A stretch of DNA of 64,000 nucleotides. Source: Palaemon carinicauda. Lineage: Eukaryota > Arthropoda > Malacostraca > Decapoda > Palaemonidae. Position numbers and translations under genes: made by a program. Position 1 is the stretch's first letter; the number at the start of each line of letters is the position of its first letter. The DNA lies in assembly GCF_036898095.1 (NCBI RefSeq), contig NC_090728.1:89718167-89782166 (forward strand), written 5' to 3'. Shown piece by piece: positions 1 to 11,227 of this stretch. Below the pieces are notes generated by a model. That model was not told the origin of the DNA. It saw only the letters and a program-made list of their open reading frames with translations, and did not search any database.

Positions 1-442
1 AAACGACAGCCACCAGAGCTCAGGAGATTCTTCCAGAAAACAACACCTCATCTGGAACAATATGTACAAGACCTTCTGAAGAAAAGTTATCCGTTGCACG
101 AGATCTATAAGATTTTAAGGTCGTCTATTTTGCGTGCCAAAGAAAGATTCGAGCATACCTCAAACTATTCTCGACTTGTCCCGTCTAAACCTGTTCATTC
201 AGTGCGACAGGTTCCGGATGCTGATTATTTCGCAGATACGGATCTTACTACCCATGGAGGCTTACACCGTTTCTATAGATCTTACCGACGCTTATTGGCA
301 TCTTCCGATAGGTCGACGCTTCTCCCCTTACCTTGGTTTCAGCCTGGAGAGAAAGGGCTATGTATTCAGAGCTATGCCATTCGCGCTCAACATAGCTCCG
401 AGGATTTCCACGAAGCTTATCGACGCAGTTTTCAAAAGGTTT
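1..442 (+). pseudogene. DIRS-like reverse transcriptase, N-terminal part (cut by window start)
   Basis: Decayed reverse transcriptase of a tyrosine-recombinase (DIRS-like) retrotransposon, which would copy element RNA into DNA. In one frame (about 134-442) I read PKKDSS, ILDLSRLN, the catalytic-aspartate motif SIDLTDAYWHLPI, then YLGFSLERKGYVF and MPFALNIAPR, an order typical of the palm and fingers of DIRS and Ty3-type enzymes. Upstream, LEQYVQDLLKK is in another frame, so a frameshift lies near position 85, and an in-frame stop sits near 116. The second catalytic block, CYVDDWLI, lies beyond a SINE insertion at about 851. The DDW form of that motif favours DIRS over Ty3. No LTR is visible. 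The element runs off the left edge, so its gag region and 5' end are not seen. It is not functional. Confidence 0.72.
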
Positions 443-775
443 AAAGGCTAGGCTGCTCATGACTGGCAGAGGCAAGGGTTAGTAATATTGCCCTATCAAG
501 CTGGACAATGCCTCAGAGACTGACCATATAAACACATGATCTTCGCCCAAGCCCCCTCTCCACCCAAGTTATGACCAAGGAGGGCCAGGAAATGGCTGGT
601 GATAACTCAGCAGATAGACTTATGGGCTCCCCCAAATCCCCCATCCTTAGCTCACAAGGATGGTGAGGTTGCAGCGACCAAAGGAACTAACGAGTTTGAG
701 CGAAACTCGTACCTCAGTCTGGTGATCATCAGTCCGGGATGTTAGTGCATCGGCCACCACAACCCTGGAGGTATA
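443..775 (-). mobile_element. tRNA-derived SINE inserted in the DIRS-like element
   Basis: A roughly 330-bp SINE. On the minus strand it begins with a tRNA-like promoter: an A-box-like GTGGCCGATGCACTAAC and a B-box-like GGTACGAGTTTC (standard form GGTTCGANTCC), followed by a body ending in the reverse complement of GCTCATGACTGGCAGAGGC. Copies of the same family occur at 20668-20830 (partial), 43898-44772 (split) and 49890-50152. It separates two blocks of one reverse transcriptase. Similar short strings, AAAGGTTT on the left and AAAGTTTT on the right, could be an imperfect target-site duplication. Confidence 0.8.
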
Positions 776-1300
776 AGACCAAAGTTTTTACTCTATATTC
801 TGCATGGGTACACGCCAATGGCATTCGTCTTCTTGTGCTACGTGGATGATTGGTTGATCTTGTCAGACTCAGAGGACGATCTTCTTCGACACCGAGACTT
901 TTAAAGGTGACTTAGAATACAATCCCTTGGATAAGAGGAGTTATTGATTTAACCATTCACCAACCTCACCTTTTTTTCCACGGGCGAGAACTGGTTAGAG
1001 CTCATGAAATCAGAGGAATCAGCACAACCCTGACATTTCTTAGGAATCTCTGTGGTGCTGGTATTCCAGACAGGCATCTAGAAATGACAGACCACTTCCA
1101 CTGCCTGTTACCTGCGGGAATCTACCAACAGCTCCCTAGACACCTTTTCGCTAGGGCTTGTAGTGGCTGCACAGCAGGTGGTATAACTGCCTCTGCTCTT
1201 CTCACAGGACCATTAGAATCAGATCAAGGATGGAGTTAAATCTTCTCCTCTCTTGGGGCACAGCATTGGACACCCTGTCGGCATTAATTGATATGCTTGC
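776..1300 (+). pseudogene. DIRS-like reverse transcriptase / RNase H remnant, C-terminal part
   Basis: Continuation of the same retrotransposon after the SINE. The frame through 788-902 reads LHGYTPMAFVF, then the second catalytic box CYVDDWLI at about 839-862, then LSDSEDDLLRHRD and a stop. Further on, a TFLGIS-like block near 1034-1053 fits the segment that follows the catalytic box in DIRS enzymes. Several stops and frameshifts follow and the RNase H region is only faint. I could not recognise a tyrosine recombinase or methyltransferase downstream, so identity past about 1060 is extrapolated from position. Together with the upstream piece this gives one decayed element carrying both catalytic boxes. 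Confidence 0.65.
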
Positions 1301-3126
1301 TGGTAAGCTTCACCTGGCCTGTAGCTTGTCTGTTGTATAATATAGACGTGTCCTTCTGTAACCTCATTACAAGGAGTGCGTTGTTACTAAGCAAATCCAT
1401 ATACAGTATATATATATATCTAGGAGACGTGTAACATGTTGCCGTATGATGCGTTGGTGATGGACGCGCAGTGGATCATCTTGTAGCAAATTCTCGTGAA
1501 TGCTGATGTGCAGGAGAGAGTCGTGTTTCTGGAGAGTGTCGAGTTGGCAAGTGACGTGTAGGGGTTCAATGAGATGATGAGCGACACTGATGATCATCGC
1601 GGTGAGATGGAGCGGGTGATCGACGAGCAGGAGACTGTAGCATTGAAAAACTGCACACATCAGGAGAATGTCGTATTGTGGGAGATCTAGAATGACGAGA
1701 AGGTGAGGGACGTGTGGAAAGGTCTTGTAGAGGGCGAGCGTGAAGGGTAACGGTCAGAGCATGGCTGACATGCTGGCGAGTGACGAGCAACAGGGCATCT
1801 GCAATCCCAGACAGGAGAACGACAAGAAACTCTTCGATCTTGCGAGTTAGAGCAATACCTGATGGAGGACTTGCGAAGAGGTCTATGATTTCTGGAAGAC
1901 AATGGGGTCTGAGGATTGTGGGAGGACTTGGCGTCAGTAGGAGGGTGTCAAAGGGATATAGAACAGGAGTGAGGATCCTGAACATTAATAGCAGGAGAGG
2001 CTGAGAGATGGACTTTGCAAGCAGCCAGCGTGTTCACATTCATTTATATGCGTTTACTCATGCTCTTTTGCTACAACCAAAATTAAATAAATCCTGTGTG
2101 GGGCAACATTGTATGGTTGCCCTCTGGACCCACCCGCGCTGGTTAGGGGCGTTTGAGCTTGCTGCCCCATTCTCAATTTGTTCGTGGTTTAGACTTGTGG
2201 GGTGGGTGAGGCGTGAAATATAAATTAATGTCCTAGGTTTGTGTAGGTGGGAAAAATACAAATGACTTTAATACTTTGAAGTTTTATACTGTAATTGTGA
2301 TGAAATTGAAAATAACTGGACATGACATATTGCTAACTGTCCTACAGAAGCATAAGTTTTAAACTATCTGGTGAGCAGCTACCACCAAACCTAACAAGGT
2401 GTCCAGAAATCTGAGTACATTCTTGTAAGTAATTGGAAGTGAAGGTGGTATGTCATACTTTCCTACCATCACCTACTCCTTAGAAAATCTGAGCTGCAAT
2501 CAGAATGAGTGCTCTGAGAAAGCAGGGGCTGAGCTTTACTGCTCCAGGCCAGTAACTACCAGCCACCTGATTACACATCGTTATAAAAGTTTAATTACTT
2601 TATACTCAAGGTTAGCTGATAATCTATTCACTATAAAAGACATAGGTTTGTATTGTCAGAAAAAATACAAATTCTATCTATATTTGTCATTTTTGAAGAT
2701 TTGCACATGTACATGCTTTTTAATTATCTCGTTAATGGCCTTACTTGTCCCAGTGCTTATATTCAGATCTGAATTCTATAATTAAATTTAATACATCCTT
2801 TGTAATCAGTTCTAATCAGTCTATACCATCCAATCAGCAGATATGTAGTTTTCTTCAGCAATTTTTATCAATGCCTTAAATTTCCGTGTTTTATTCTAAT
2901 TATGACCAGATTATGGAATAACCCATTGAGCTTCAAAAGTTTAGCAAATGGTTTCATGTTGACTATACTGACATGTCTCTTTTTGTGATTTTTTTATCAC
3001 GTGTTATTTTACTTTTCATGGTATACATTAGTTTTGCTTTATTTTTTTATTTCTTTCTGTATTACCCTGCTTGCTATAATTGTAACGTTTGTACTTTTAG
3101 TATTCTGCTTTATCAACTGTGGTTGC
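1301..3126. other. Unassigned sequence; possible DIRS remainder
   Basis: No recognisable gene. The part from about 1430 to 2220 is richer in G and C than its surroundings and could be the decayed 3' remainder of the DIRS-like element, but I see no recombinase motif and frames are closed on both strands. From about 2230 the sequence returns to AT-rich background with nothing recognised. Confidence 0.35.
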
Positions 3127-3137
3127 TTATATATATG

Positions 3138-3195
<58 letters not shown>
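3127..3195. repeat. (TA)n microsatellite
   Basis: Nearly pure TA array interrupted once by TG near its left end. It sits at the 3' end of the minus-strand LINE relic at 3206-3568, which reaches it through a short GATGAT-type stretch. Confidence 0.95.
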
Positions 3196-3198
<3 letters not shown>

Positions 3199-3205
3199 GA
3201 TATAT

Positions 3206-3568
3206 ATATCATAATCATCATCTTCTATGCCTATTGACGCAAAGGGCCTTGGTTAGGTTTCGCCAGTCGTCTCTATCTTGAGCATTTAAATCAATACTTC
3301 TCCATTCGTCATCTACTTCGCGCTTCATAATCCTCAGCCATGTAGGTCTGGGTCTTCCAACTCTTTTAGTGCCTTGAGGAGCCCAGTTGAAAGTGTGTTA
3401 AACTAATCTCTCTTGAGGAGTGTAAAGAACATGCCCAAAACCATCTCCATCTGCCCCTCACCATGATCTCATCCACATATGGCACTCGAGTAATCTCTTA
3501 TAGTTTCACTTCTAATCCTGTCCTGCCATTTAACTCACAATATTCTTCTGAGGGCTTTGTTCTCAAAT
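3206..3568 (-). pseudogene. LINE reverse transcriptase, extreme C-terminus and 3' end
   Basis: Relic of a non-LTR retrotransposon read on the minus strand. The last coding stretch reads VGRPRPTWLRIMKREVDDEW, SIDLNAQDRDDWRNLTKAL, CVNRHRR and then TGA (complement of 3218-3220). A basic GRPR block followed by a tryptophan-rich helix and an xDRxxWRxL-type ending is the usual C-terminal signature of RTE and Jockey-group polyproteins. Beyond the stop come GATGATTATGA and then (TA)n, a simple-repeat tail. Upstream on the minus strand the relic is cut at about 3568, where another (TA)n array begins, so the polymerase domain is absent. A second copy of this family lies at 9609-10248. The coding frame is open over the last 50 or so codons, so this copy looks relatively young. 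Confidence 0.8.
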
Positions 3569-3571
3569 CTA

Positions 3572-3915
<344 letters not shown>

Positions 3916-3916
<1 letters not shown>

Positions 3917-4200
3917 TTCCAAAGGAGAACAAATTACTGTTGCATTCAGCCATTAACTGTTGAACAACCTGAACCATTCATCCCTGTTTTGCATGCACTC
4001 TTATGCTTCAGAAATATCAAGTACCTTTATTTTTCAATAAGTCTAACATAATCTATCCAACATTTTTTGGGGCTTCTTCCCTTACCTTGTAGCACACGAT
4101 TAGGTATAGTTGTTTTACACCAAACTGTTGTCATCCAATCTTTCCACCTGTTCAGACCACCTCAAAATAGTCTGATCCATCCTTTTTTCAGTGAATTTCC
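3916..4200 (-). pseudogene. LINE reverse transcriptase, C-terminal relic (second family)
   Basis: On the minus strand I read TILRWSEQVERLDDNSLV, then after a frame change RVLQGKGRSPKKCWIDYVRL and a stop at the complement of 4027-4029, then (out of frame) an [16 protein letters not shown] ending. This matches the common LINE C-terminal order: a WxGHVxRM-like helix, a basic GRPxKxWxD block, and a DRxxWxxLV ending. It differs from the relic at 3206-3568 at most positions, so it is another family. Immediately after the coding end the minus strand enters (CA)n at 3915. Only about 100 residues remain, with one frameshift and internal stops. No endonuclease or polymerase domain is present. Confidence 0.65.
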
Positions 4201-6830
4201 TCATTTATAATGCTTTAAATTATTTTTACACATATAATTTACAAACAGTCCATTTTGACTCAAACTTTTTTTGTAATGATTCACACTCAGCATGACTTTC
4301 ATAAAGGAAGTGAAGCACCTGTTTAGTTACAAAAGTCATAGCATTTTTTAGCTTGTAGCTTAGTTCCCTGATATAGTAAATTACAGTTATGACTATTTTG
4401 ATTATAGTGACCACAATTGTACATTATATGCAAGGGATAGCGATTTATCCCAATGTAGTTGAATTTTACTTCGTATTAGAAATAAGGAAAGTATGCTGCT
4501 ATTGTTTTCCATTTTTTTCTGCATTCAGCTTTTATCATTCTCATAATGTAGTTTGCATGTGTTTATGTAGAGCGTGTATTTGTTTGAAATATTTTTGAGT
4601 AATTGTCAGTTGTTCGGTGACTCTGATCATAATGCAGTTCACACACAATTGCCAATTCAGGGTCTGCTACAGACTAAAAGAACCTTGATGAGAGTAAAGA
4701 ATTTGTGAGGTACTGAGGGAAGATAAGCTATGGCAATGAGTTTTTTTTAAATTATAAAACATTTGTTGAAACTGCCAGGGGTATGTGTCCGTAGATTTTC
4801 TTTTTGGAAATTTAATTGTTAGATGTTATTGATGCATGCTTTAATTTATACGGAAAAAAATATTCATATATTTTAACAGTATTTTGTCATTTCTGGTGCT
4901 ATAGTTTATCTTTTTAATTTTTAGGAATTTCCAGTGGTCTTGCTTAGGTGTAGATTAGCCTAGAATTTAGTTAGTTAACTGTAAGCAGGTATTTCAGAAT
5001 TAGTTATATTGTTAGTAAGCAGGTACACCACATGAGTAGTCACTATCCATGTGAAAGAAAAGAACGATTTCTTAGGAGTTTATCTTGAAGTTAGGCGACG
5101 AAGTCAGTGTAATTTACAAAGCGAAACACTGTCGCAAAGTAATGCAGGTGGCGATGAAGGGCTGATCTCTTTAAGTGCTGCAGGACTTTTCGGTGATAGT
5201 GCCCATAACAGGGCACTCATGTGGGCAGTCACCGAGGCCGCCACGCCCACACCCACACACTCACGCTTGCCCACACTTCAGCAGAACGCTGTGACTTTAT
5301 TTGTGTTACCCTTTTAATTTTCCATGAATAATTCTGTAAGTTTATTATTGATGACCCAGTGGCATGATTTTATTATCGACAGATGTCAAACAGCCTGGTT
5401 TTAATGTATGCTTATCTCCTAATGCGTGTGACATTCCTTGGCCTTTAAATCCGACCGTATTTAGAATGTCTATGCGACTTCCAGCATCTTGTAACATTTG
5501 CTGCTGCATGAAACTCGCTTACCTTAAGCATGAGTGATCAGTTGCCTTTTTCTATTACATGTATACTTTTGTGCTGAAAACATGGGGATTTTGTAAGTGA
5601 TTTTGGCATCTAGAATATGCTCAACTAGTAAAGAGTAGAACTTTCTCCATTCGGCCCTCACTCTTATTTATTTTTTTTATTTCTAGGCTTACTGATATAT
5701 TCTTGTGTAATTGTTTTCGTAAATATTAAGCAATCCACTATTTTTTGAAATTTTAGGAAATTATATATAAATCGATAAGACTGTAGATGAGCTTTTTTAC
5801 TTGATAATTATGGTTAAACTGGCCATGAAGAAGAATAATCACATTACAATTTGCGACCTTGTTTATTTTCATGTGGCACTTTAAGTGACCTTCGATTTAA
5901 TTATATTAATATTATATGTAATAGTTATTTCTGCTAGATCTGTATAGATAATACTAATACGCTGAGTGACTGAAGGCCATTCCAAAATAGATGAAATCCT
6001 TTGATAATGCAGATGTATTCGGGAAAAATACGCCATCAGGTTATGAAAAGTAGTGTAGTAACGCTCATCTGTATGTCGGGTTGGCACTCGCTTATGAAGA
6101 AGGTGCCAAGTTGGTTTTTATGTATACATTTCCCCGTCAGTCTGATGGCTCTTTATCATCCCCTCGTCGTGGATGAAAACCCCTAGTTTCGTGGCAGATC
6201 GAATATGTAATTGTGATAATTTCTGTAGTTTCGAGTTATATTACTTTGCATTGAATTTTTTTTTTCAAGGACAAACTTGAAGAATGCCTTTTGTATTGTG
6301 CTTTTCATATAGATTGGTTTGTAATAACCTCAGCACACAGTTCAGTAGAATTTATTCGTCAAGATAGATAATTTTTTTGGTTCTATTTATACTTAAATCT
6401 TAGCTTTTGAATCTTGAAGGTTTTATTTTTTGTGGGGTTGGTTGGTGGCGGTTCACATGGGGTTTGTTTTTAGCAAGTTTAACAGATAAATATACGGTTC
6501 TCAGATGCAGCTATTTTTATCTTAAGTTTCTTGTAAGCAATTTTTTTTCGTAAAGAAATAATCAAATCTACATCTATTCTTGTCTTATAAGTATGCCCGT
6601 TTCTGTCAATGCCTTCAACTTTAAACTTTTGACATTTAAGGAAATTTATAACGTAATCCATAATCAGAAAACTTAAAACGTAGGTTTCAGAAGTAACTAA
6701 GGAAGAAACAGTTTCATTTAGCAATTTATTTGAAATCACTCGATGAAATCACCAAGTGGTTGTTATATACGACTAAATAAGTCGTAGAAAGAGCACCCTA
6801 ATTTCAAGGATTAATGATAAGTTGAGTCTT
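4201..6830. other. Unassigned AT-rich sequence
   Basis: No gene, RNA or element recognised. A small GC-richer patch at about 5150-5290 contains a longest frame of 88 codons with no recognisable domain; I do not call it a gene. The rest is ordinary AT-rich background without long simple repeats. Confidence 0.5.
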
Positions 6831-6920
6831 TTTTCGTGACAGGAAAACTCCACCCACGAAAATTTCACTTAAAGAAAATTACACCCAAAGAAAATTCCAC
6901 CAAGAGAAAATTCCACCCAA

Positions 6921-7135
6921 GTAAACAACAATTTAAATCAGAAGTATCTAAAGGCGAATGCATAACCAAAATAAGAGTTCTTAACAAGCAAACAAAAATT
7001 TTAAATTACCAAAAATAGTTGTTCTCAAGTAAACACCAATTTAGAACGAAGTATTTAATGAATAATGAATTGCCAAAATTAGAGTTCTTAACAAGCAGAC
7101 AATAATTTGGAATTACCAAAAATAGTTGTCCACAA
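6921..7135 (+). repeat. Two tandem units of about 108 bp inside the left MULE terminus
   Basis: Unit 1 (6921-7028) and unit 2 (7029-7135) both begin GTAAACA(A/C)CAATTTA and both contain AGAGTTCTTAACAAGCA followed by AATTACCAAAAATAGTTG. A third copy starts at 7136 and breaks off within about ten bases. They extend the subterminal repeat of the left end, making it longer than the right one. Confidence 0.85.
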
Positions 7136-7462
7136 GTAAACAGCTTAAAATTTCCAGGAAAAGAACAATATAAAAGAATTTATAAATTGAAATGGGCTGC
7201 CAGATAACCAGTACTACTTGAAGGTTTAAGCCAACACGTTCAAACTATTTTAAATTGAAATAATTATAGACATGGCCCTGAAATTCATTTAAAGTGAAAA
7301 AGGAAAACAAGCTTAGTGATGATGCCGAATAAAAGAGAAGAAACTTACAAGAGATTTTTTGAAGCTCTTCAGTTGCCTCCAAATATTTGTCGGTTGTTTG
7401 TTTCACTTTGGCCAATTTTGCTGGCGAAATATAATAGATATTGGCAGGAAAGCTCAGTATGA

Positions 7463-7834
7463 TAATATATTGGCGTGTACCGAGGAAGAGGAACCAACCG
7501 CAGAAGAGGAGAGCCCTTTTTCTCAATAGGTCACTGGAATGTACATGAACTGGTCTTGCAAAATATACCACGGTTCAATAATGGAGCTGAAGGTTCCCAT
7601 ATTCCTTTACGATCGTGGTTAGCAAGCATATACCCAAATCTCTATAAACTTTGTACTGCATTGCAAAAGGAAGAAAGCCTGACTCAAACGAAAATGATTC
7701 ACATTACTCGAGGGGATCACAATAAAAAAAAAAATGAATACAAAATTGTTAATGCCAGACTTAGGTACCTTGTCGAATGTTTCTATGTCAATGATATTTT
7801 GAGGATTCTAAGAGGTGTTGCATATACCCATTAA
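7463..7834 (+). pseudogene. MULE-type transposase, C-terminal fragment
   Basis: Part of a Mutator-like transposase, which would cut and rejoin the element ends. The open frame reads YRGRGTNRRRGEPFFSI, then GHWNVHELVLQNIPRFNNGA, then EGSHIPLRSW, PNLYKLCTALQKEESL, and near the end YKIVNARLRYLVECF and ILRGVAYTH. This follows the C-terminal region of arthropod MULE/FLYWCH-associated transposases: a WNV(H) block, a (T)NNxxEGxH block, an alpha-helical PxLxKxxxxLxxEES block and a final LRGxA. The usual TNN is FNN here and the usual W after EG is S. Upstream sequence that should carry the MULE catalytic domain is missing, so the fragment cannot act alone. It stays open for about 120 codons, which suggests recent internal deletion or simply chance. 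It lies between inverted termini of matching type. Confidence 0.75.
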
Positions 7835-8094
7835 ATTTCATTTTTCTCTATTTTTAATAATCTTAACTATTTTTATCTTTCTTATTGGAGATGTATTTTT
7901 TAAAATATATATTCTGTGTGAAACATAAGTATATAACTCATAAATTTCTCTTTATGAAAAAAAAAGTTTTATTGTTGTTTGCTTGTTAACCATTCTTTTG
8001 GCAATCTTCTGATACTTTAAGAACACGGGTGAAATTTCCCTTGGGTGGAATTTTCTTTGGGTGAAATTTTCATGTAACCGTTTTTTTTCCTACT

Positions 8095-8392
8095 TAGGTT
8101 TACCCCATCACTGTTTTGTGCTTGTAGTAGGAGTGATGTAAAGAGGGGAATTAAAACCTGTATTGAAAAAATAATGTAAGGTGAGAAATACCGATAATTG
8201 TATTTCCGTGAGAAAGATTACTTATGTGAGTATACATAACTGCAAGTAAGTATATTTTTTATAATTAAAAAACTTTGTTTTATACCTCCATAGGAAATAT
8301 AGATGTAATATCTGCATTCTTTTTATTAAGGCAAAGTTCAAATTATCCTAGAATATAACATGATTAAAAGGAATTGCGGCTGAGTAGTTATT

Positions 8393-8467
<75 letters not shown>

Positions 8468-8967
8468 TAGCTTCCAAAATTGGTTATTTTTTTAGAGGTA
8501 TTTGTATTGTGTTCATAGAAAGGCTTCGGAGAATCTCTTAAGATATCCTTTTGTTAATGGCAGGTGTACTTCACATTGTCTGTATAGTAGTCGGCCCTCA
8601 ATAGAGTATTCATAGAAGAGGGAGGAGGGTCCAGTTGGCCGATGTGGATATTGGGTTCCTTAACAGTTAACCAGATCTATGGAGTCGCTCTCTTTCTCTC
8701 TCCTTTTGTGCGGACTGGAAGCTTGTTCTGTTCGTGTGTGTTTGAAGCGTAAACGCTATCTTTTGAGCACGCGCCAGTTCCTTCACCCTTACTATGTGAA
8801 GGTTAATTTTTCGTCCTTGACGCTGTTTAGCTGATTTCAGGTGTGCGATCGTTAAGTAATCCGGAATTGAGACATTTTTTCATGCCTATACATTATGCAC
8901 ACTTGTGATTATTAATGGTCTTATCAAGAGACTTAGCACATGAAAGTGTAGGAGCTACACTCACACA

Positions 8968-8972
<5 letters not shown>
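8095..8972. other. Unassigned sequence with one (GA)n tract and a GC-richer patch
   Basis: Contains the GA tract at 8395-8464. The segment from about 8580 to 8830 is less AT-rich and lacks simple repeats, but no open frame or known element is recognisable. Confidence 0.5.
8395..8464. repeat. (GA)n microsatellite, 70 bp
   Basis: Uninterrupted AG/GA dinucleotides. One of only four long tracts in the window with the purines on the + strand. Confidence 0.97.
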
Positions 8973-9026
<54 letters not shown>

Positions 9027-9090
9027 TAGATAGATATATATATATCTATATATATAGATATATAAATAGATATATATATATATATATATA
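8973..9090. repeat. (TA)n with GATA interruptions
   Basis: TA array with several GATA/TAGA interruptions in its right half. It forms the 3' tail of the minus-strand SINE at 9091-9262. Confidence 0.93.
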
Positions 9091-9262
9091 TGTAAATATC
9101 ACCCACGAACGGCATTTAATACCGAATTCTATCTGGGAATATATATCCACTTGGAATTCATTTTATGGTAACAGCTTCTGGCCGGGTGGAGATTCGAACC
9201 CCCACCTGTGCGGCTTGAAACTATGCCTACAGTGACTCTACCGAGTGAGCTATCAAGAGAGA
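9091..9262 (-). mobile_element. tRNA-derived SINE with (TA)n tail
   Basis: Read on the minus strand from 9262: an A-box-like TAGCTCACTCGGTAGAG, a B-box-like GGTTCGAATCTCC, then CACCCGGCCAGAAGCTGTTA and a body ending GGGTGATATTTACA directly before (TA)n. The stretch before the A box does not pair with the CACCCGG after the B box, so there is no acceptor stem and this is not a working tRNA gene. The last 92 bases of the body are repeated in inverted orientation at 9406-9497. Confidence 0.82.
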
Positions 9263-9405
9263 ATAAAAGTTTATGACAAATCTCCGTACATATTCCTATC
9301 GAATTTAGGAATCTGTTCATAGACTTGAAATAAACCTATCTCGACCATGATAGCTGAATCGCGAGTTTGTAACACGTGGTTATTTTAAATGAACATATAT
9401 CACAA

Positions 9406-9519
9406 GCCAGAAGCTGTTACCATAAAATGAATTCCAAGTGGATATATATTCCCAGATAGAATTCGGTATTAAATGCCGTTTGTGGGTGATATTTACATTG
9501 ATTGAAATCACGTGTGCTT

Positions 9520-9522
<3 letters not shown>
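9406..9522 (+). mobile_element. Second copy of the same SINE, opposite orientation, lacking the tRNA-like head
   Basis: Bases 9406-9497 are the reverse complement of 9091-9182 with one mismatch. The copy continues about 25 bases further than its partner before entering (TA)n at 9523. The tRNA-like part is absent, so it is 5' truncated or the head is unrecognisable. The two copies diverge from a shared centre at about 9183-9405 and each carries its own (TA)n tail on the outside. Confidence 0.85.
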
Positions 9523-9603
<81 letters not shown>

Positions 9604-9608
9604 TGTAT
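9523..9608. repeat. (TA)n-(TATG)n microsatellite
   Basis: TA array to about 9576 followed by about eight TATG units. It joins the tail of the + strand SINE to the 3' end of a minus-strand LINE relic, so it may combine two tails. Confidence 0.93.
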
Positions 9609-10248
9609 ATCGTCGTCTTTATCTTGAGCTTTTAAATCGTCATCTCCTACTTCCCGTTTCATAGTCCTCAGCTATGTAGGCCTGGGTCTTCCAACTCTTC
9701 TAGAGCCCAGTTGAAAGTTTGATGAACTAATATCTCCTGGGGAGTGCGAACAGCATGCCCAAACCCTCTCCATATACCCTTCATCCTGATCTCGTCGTCA
9801 TATGGCACTCGAGTAATCTCTCTTATAGTTTCATTTCTAATCTGTCCTGCCATTCAACTCCCAATACTCTTCCGGGAGCTTTGTTCTCACATCTACAAAA
9901 TATGTTGGATATTGTTTCATTGTCATACCACGACATGTCCATACAGTAACAACGATCTCACTAAACTGATATATAGCCTGATTTTTATATGTCATTTTAG
10001 GTGATTTGATTTCCAAATGTCATTTAACCTAGCCATTGTCTGATTTGCTTTTTTTTTCAATCTTTCTTAAACTCAAATTCTGAAGACACTGTATTGGAGA
10101 TCATAGTTCCTGAATATTTAAATGGTTCCAACTCTTTAATCCTTTCTCTTTCCGATGGTGTTTCATCTGCCTTTGCATATTCCGTTCTCATCATCTCTTG
10201 TCTTTTTATTTATCTTGAGCCCAACCTCAAGTGATATTTCATGCATTT
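9609..10248 (-). pseudogene. LINE relic, reverse transcriptase C-terminal region
   Basis: Second copy of the family seen at 3206-3568, longer upstream. On the minus strand a 61-codon frame (9668-9853) includes GQIRNETIREITRVPYDDE and GIWRGFGHAVRTPQE, the WxGxGHxxRxP helix of LINE C-termini, followed by WALEELEDPGLHS. A further piece reads MKREVGDDDLKAQDKDD near 9610-9660, matching KREVDDEW and LNAQDRDD of the other copy with small deletions. The final DWRNLTKAL and CVNRHRR codons are missing, replaced by TATG units. Upstream sequence to 10248 contains an [12 protein letters not shown] stretch but is full of stops. Both ends of the relic are bounded by (TA)n arrays. Confidence 0.75.
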
Positions 10249-10465
<217 letters not shown>

Positions 10466-10896
10466 TGTGAAATTTCATACTAATATTGGTGATGTACTAT
10501 ATAGATTTGCTGAAGTGCCATTGAATAGAATTGACAATATAGGTTCATTTTCCTCTTTGAGAATTCCTAAATCCTTCGTGGAAATTGCGTCATGGATGGA
10601 CGCCGTGAAACAAAGTCGAACTTATGCAAAGTCATTTTATCCCCTCTACTCTTACCGGTCCTAGTCTTATTGCTATCCCCAACCTCACATGCTGACTCCA
10701 TCAAAAGCTTTAACTAGCTCCATGACGGGTGGTTTGATGCTCACCTGTGCCTTTAGATTATTTTTTCACGTTAGTAACAGCAAACATAGATATGATGCAG
10801 TCTGTTGTTCGTTACGAATGTTCTGGTGTTTCTTTTGTTTCCATGTGTCCTGTTTAGCAAAATCGATGGCATGGCACAATGGCTGTCTTGTATGTA

Positions 10897-10899
<3 letters not shown>

Positions 10900-10970
<71 letters not shown>
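10900..10970. repeat. (CT)n microsatellite, about 71 bp
   Basis: Uninterrupted CT dinucleotides on the + strand. Confidence 0.97.
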
Positions 10971-10973
<3 letters not shown>

Positions 10974-11224
10974 GTGGCCACCGGACTTGAGGAACAAATG
11001 GGTGTTCCTTCCTTAAATTTATGAATGCTTTTACACAGTGGCAGTAAATCATGTACCTAGTTTTTAGTCGACTGCAGCGGGTCGCAGCTAGGGGGAAAAG
11101 AGAGATTAAAACAGACATGAGTGTCTATATCCATCATAACTTTTGTGTACCGTAAAAAGGGGAAGGTACTAACAGGCAATACCCTTCCCGCTTTGGTTAA
11201 ACCATTCAAAAGATATTCAAGGAC

Positions 11225-11227
<3 letters not shown>

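Larger units (their letters stand above)
6834..8080 (+). mobile_element. Mutator-like (MULE) DNA transposon, short derivative
   Basis: Both ends carry related inverted sequence built from short units of the type GAAAATTCCACCCAA. The left end (6842-6920) has about five such units and the right end (8024-8068), reverse-complemented, about three. Inward of them, both ends share an AACAAGCAAACAA-like segment. Left outer tip GTGACAGGAAAA corresponds to right outer tip GTTACATGAAAA on the complement. Long terminal inverted repeats with internal subrepeats are typical of Mutator-like elements. The interior holds a transposase C-terminus at 7463-7834. At about 1.25 kb the element is far shorter than an autonomous MULE. 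T-rich strings lie just outside both ends, so a target duplication cannot be judged. Confidence 0.7.

Noticed and set aside
1..1300. Endogenous retrovirus
   Set aside because: No LTR, protease or envelope signal; the DDW catalytic box and block order fit DIRS-like elements.
5051..5317. 88-codon frame as a host gene
   Set aside because: No recognisable domain, no splice or regulatory context, and length is compatible with chance in a GC-richer patch.
9180..9262. Functional tRNA gene on the minus strand
   Set aside because: A and B boxes are present but the 5' end cannot pair with the CACCCGG 3' of the B box, so there is no acceptor stem; the unit continues into a SINE body.
9523..9608. CRISPR-like array (regular TATG units)
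   Set aside because: Units are 4 bp with no unique spacers; it is a tetranucleotide microsatellite.
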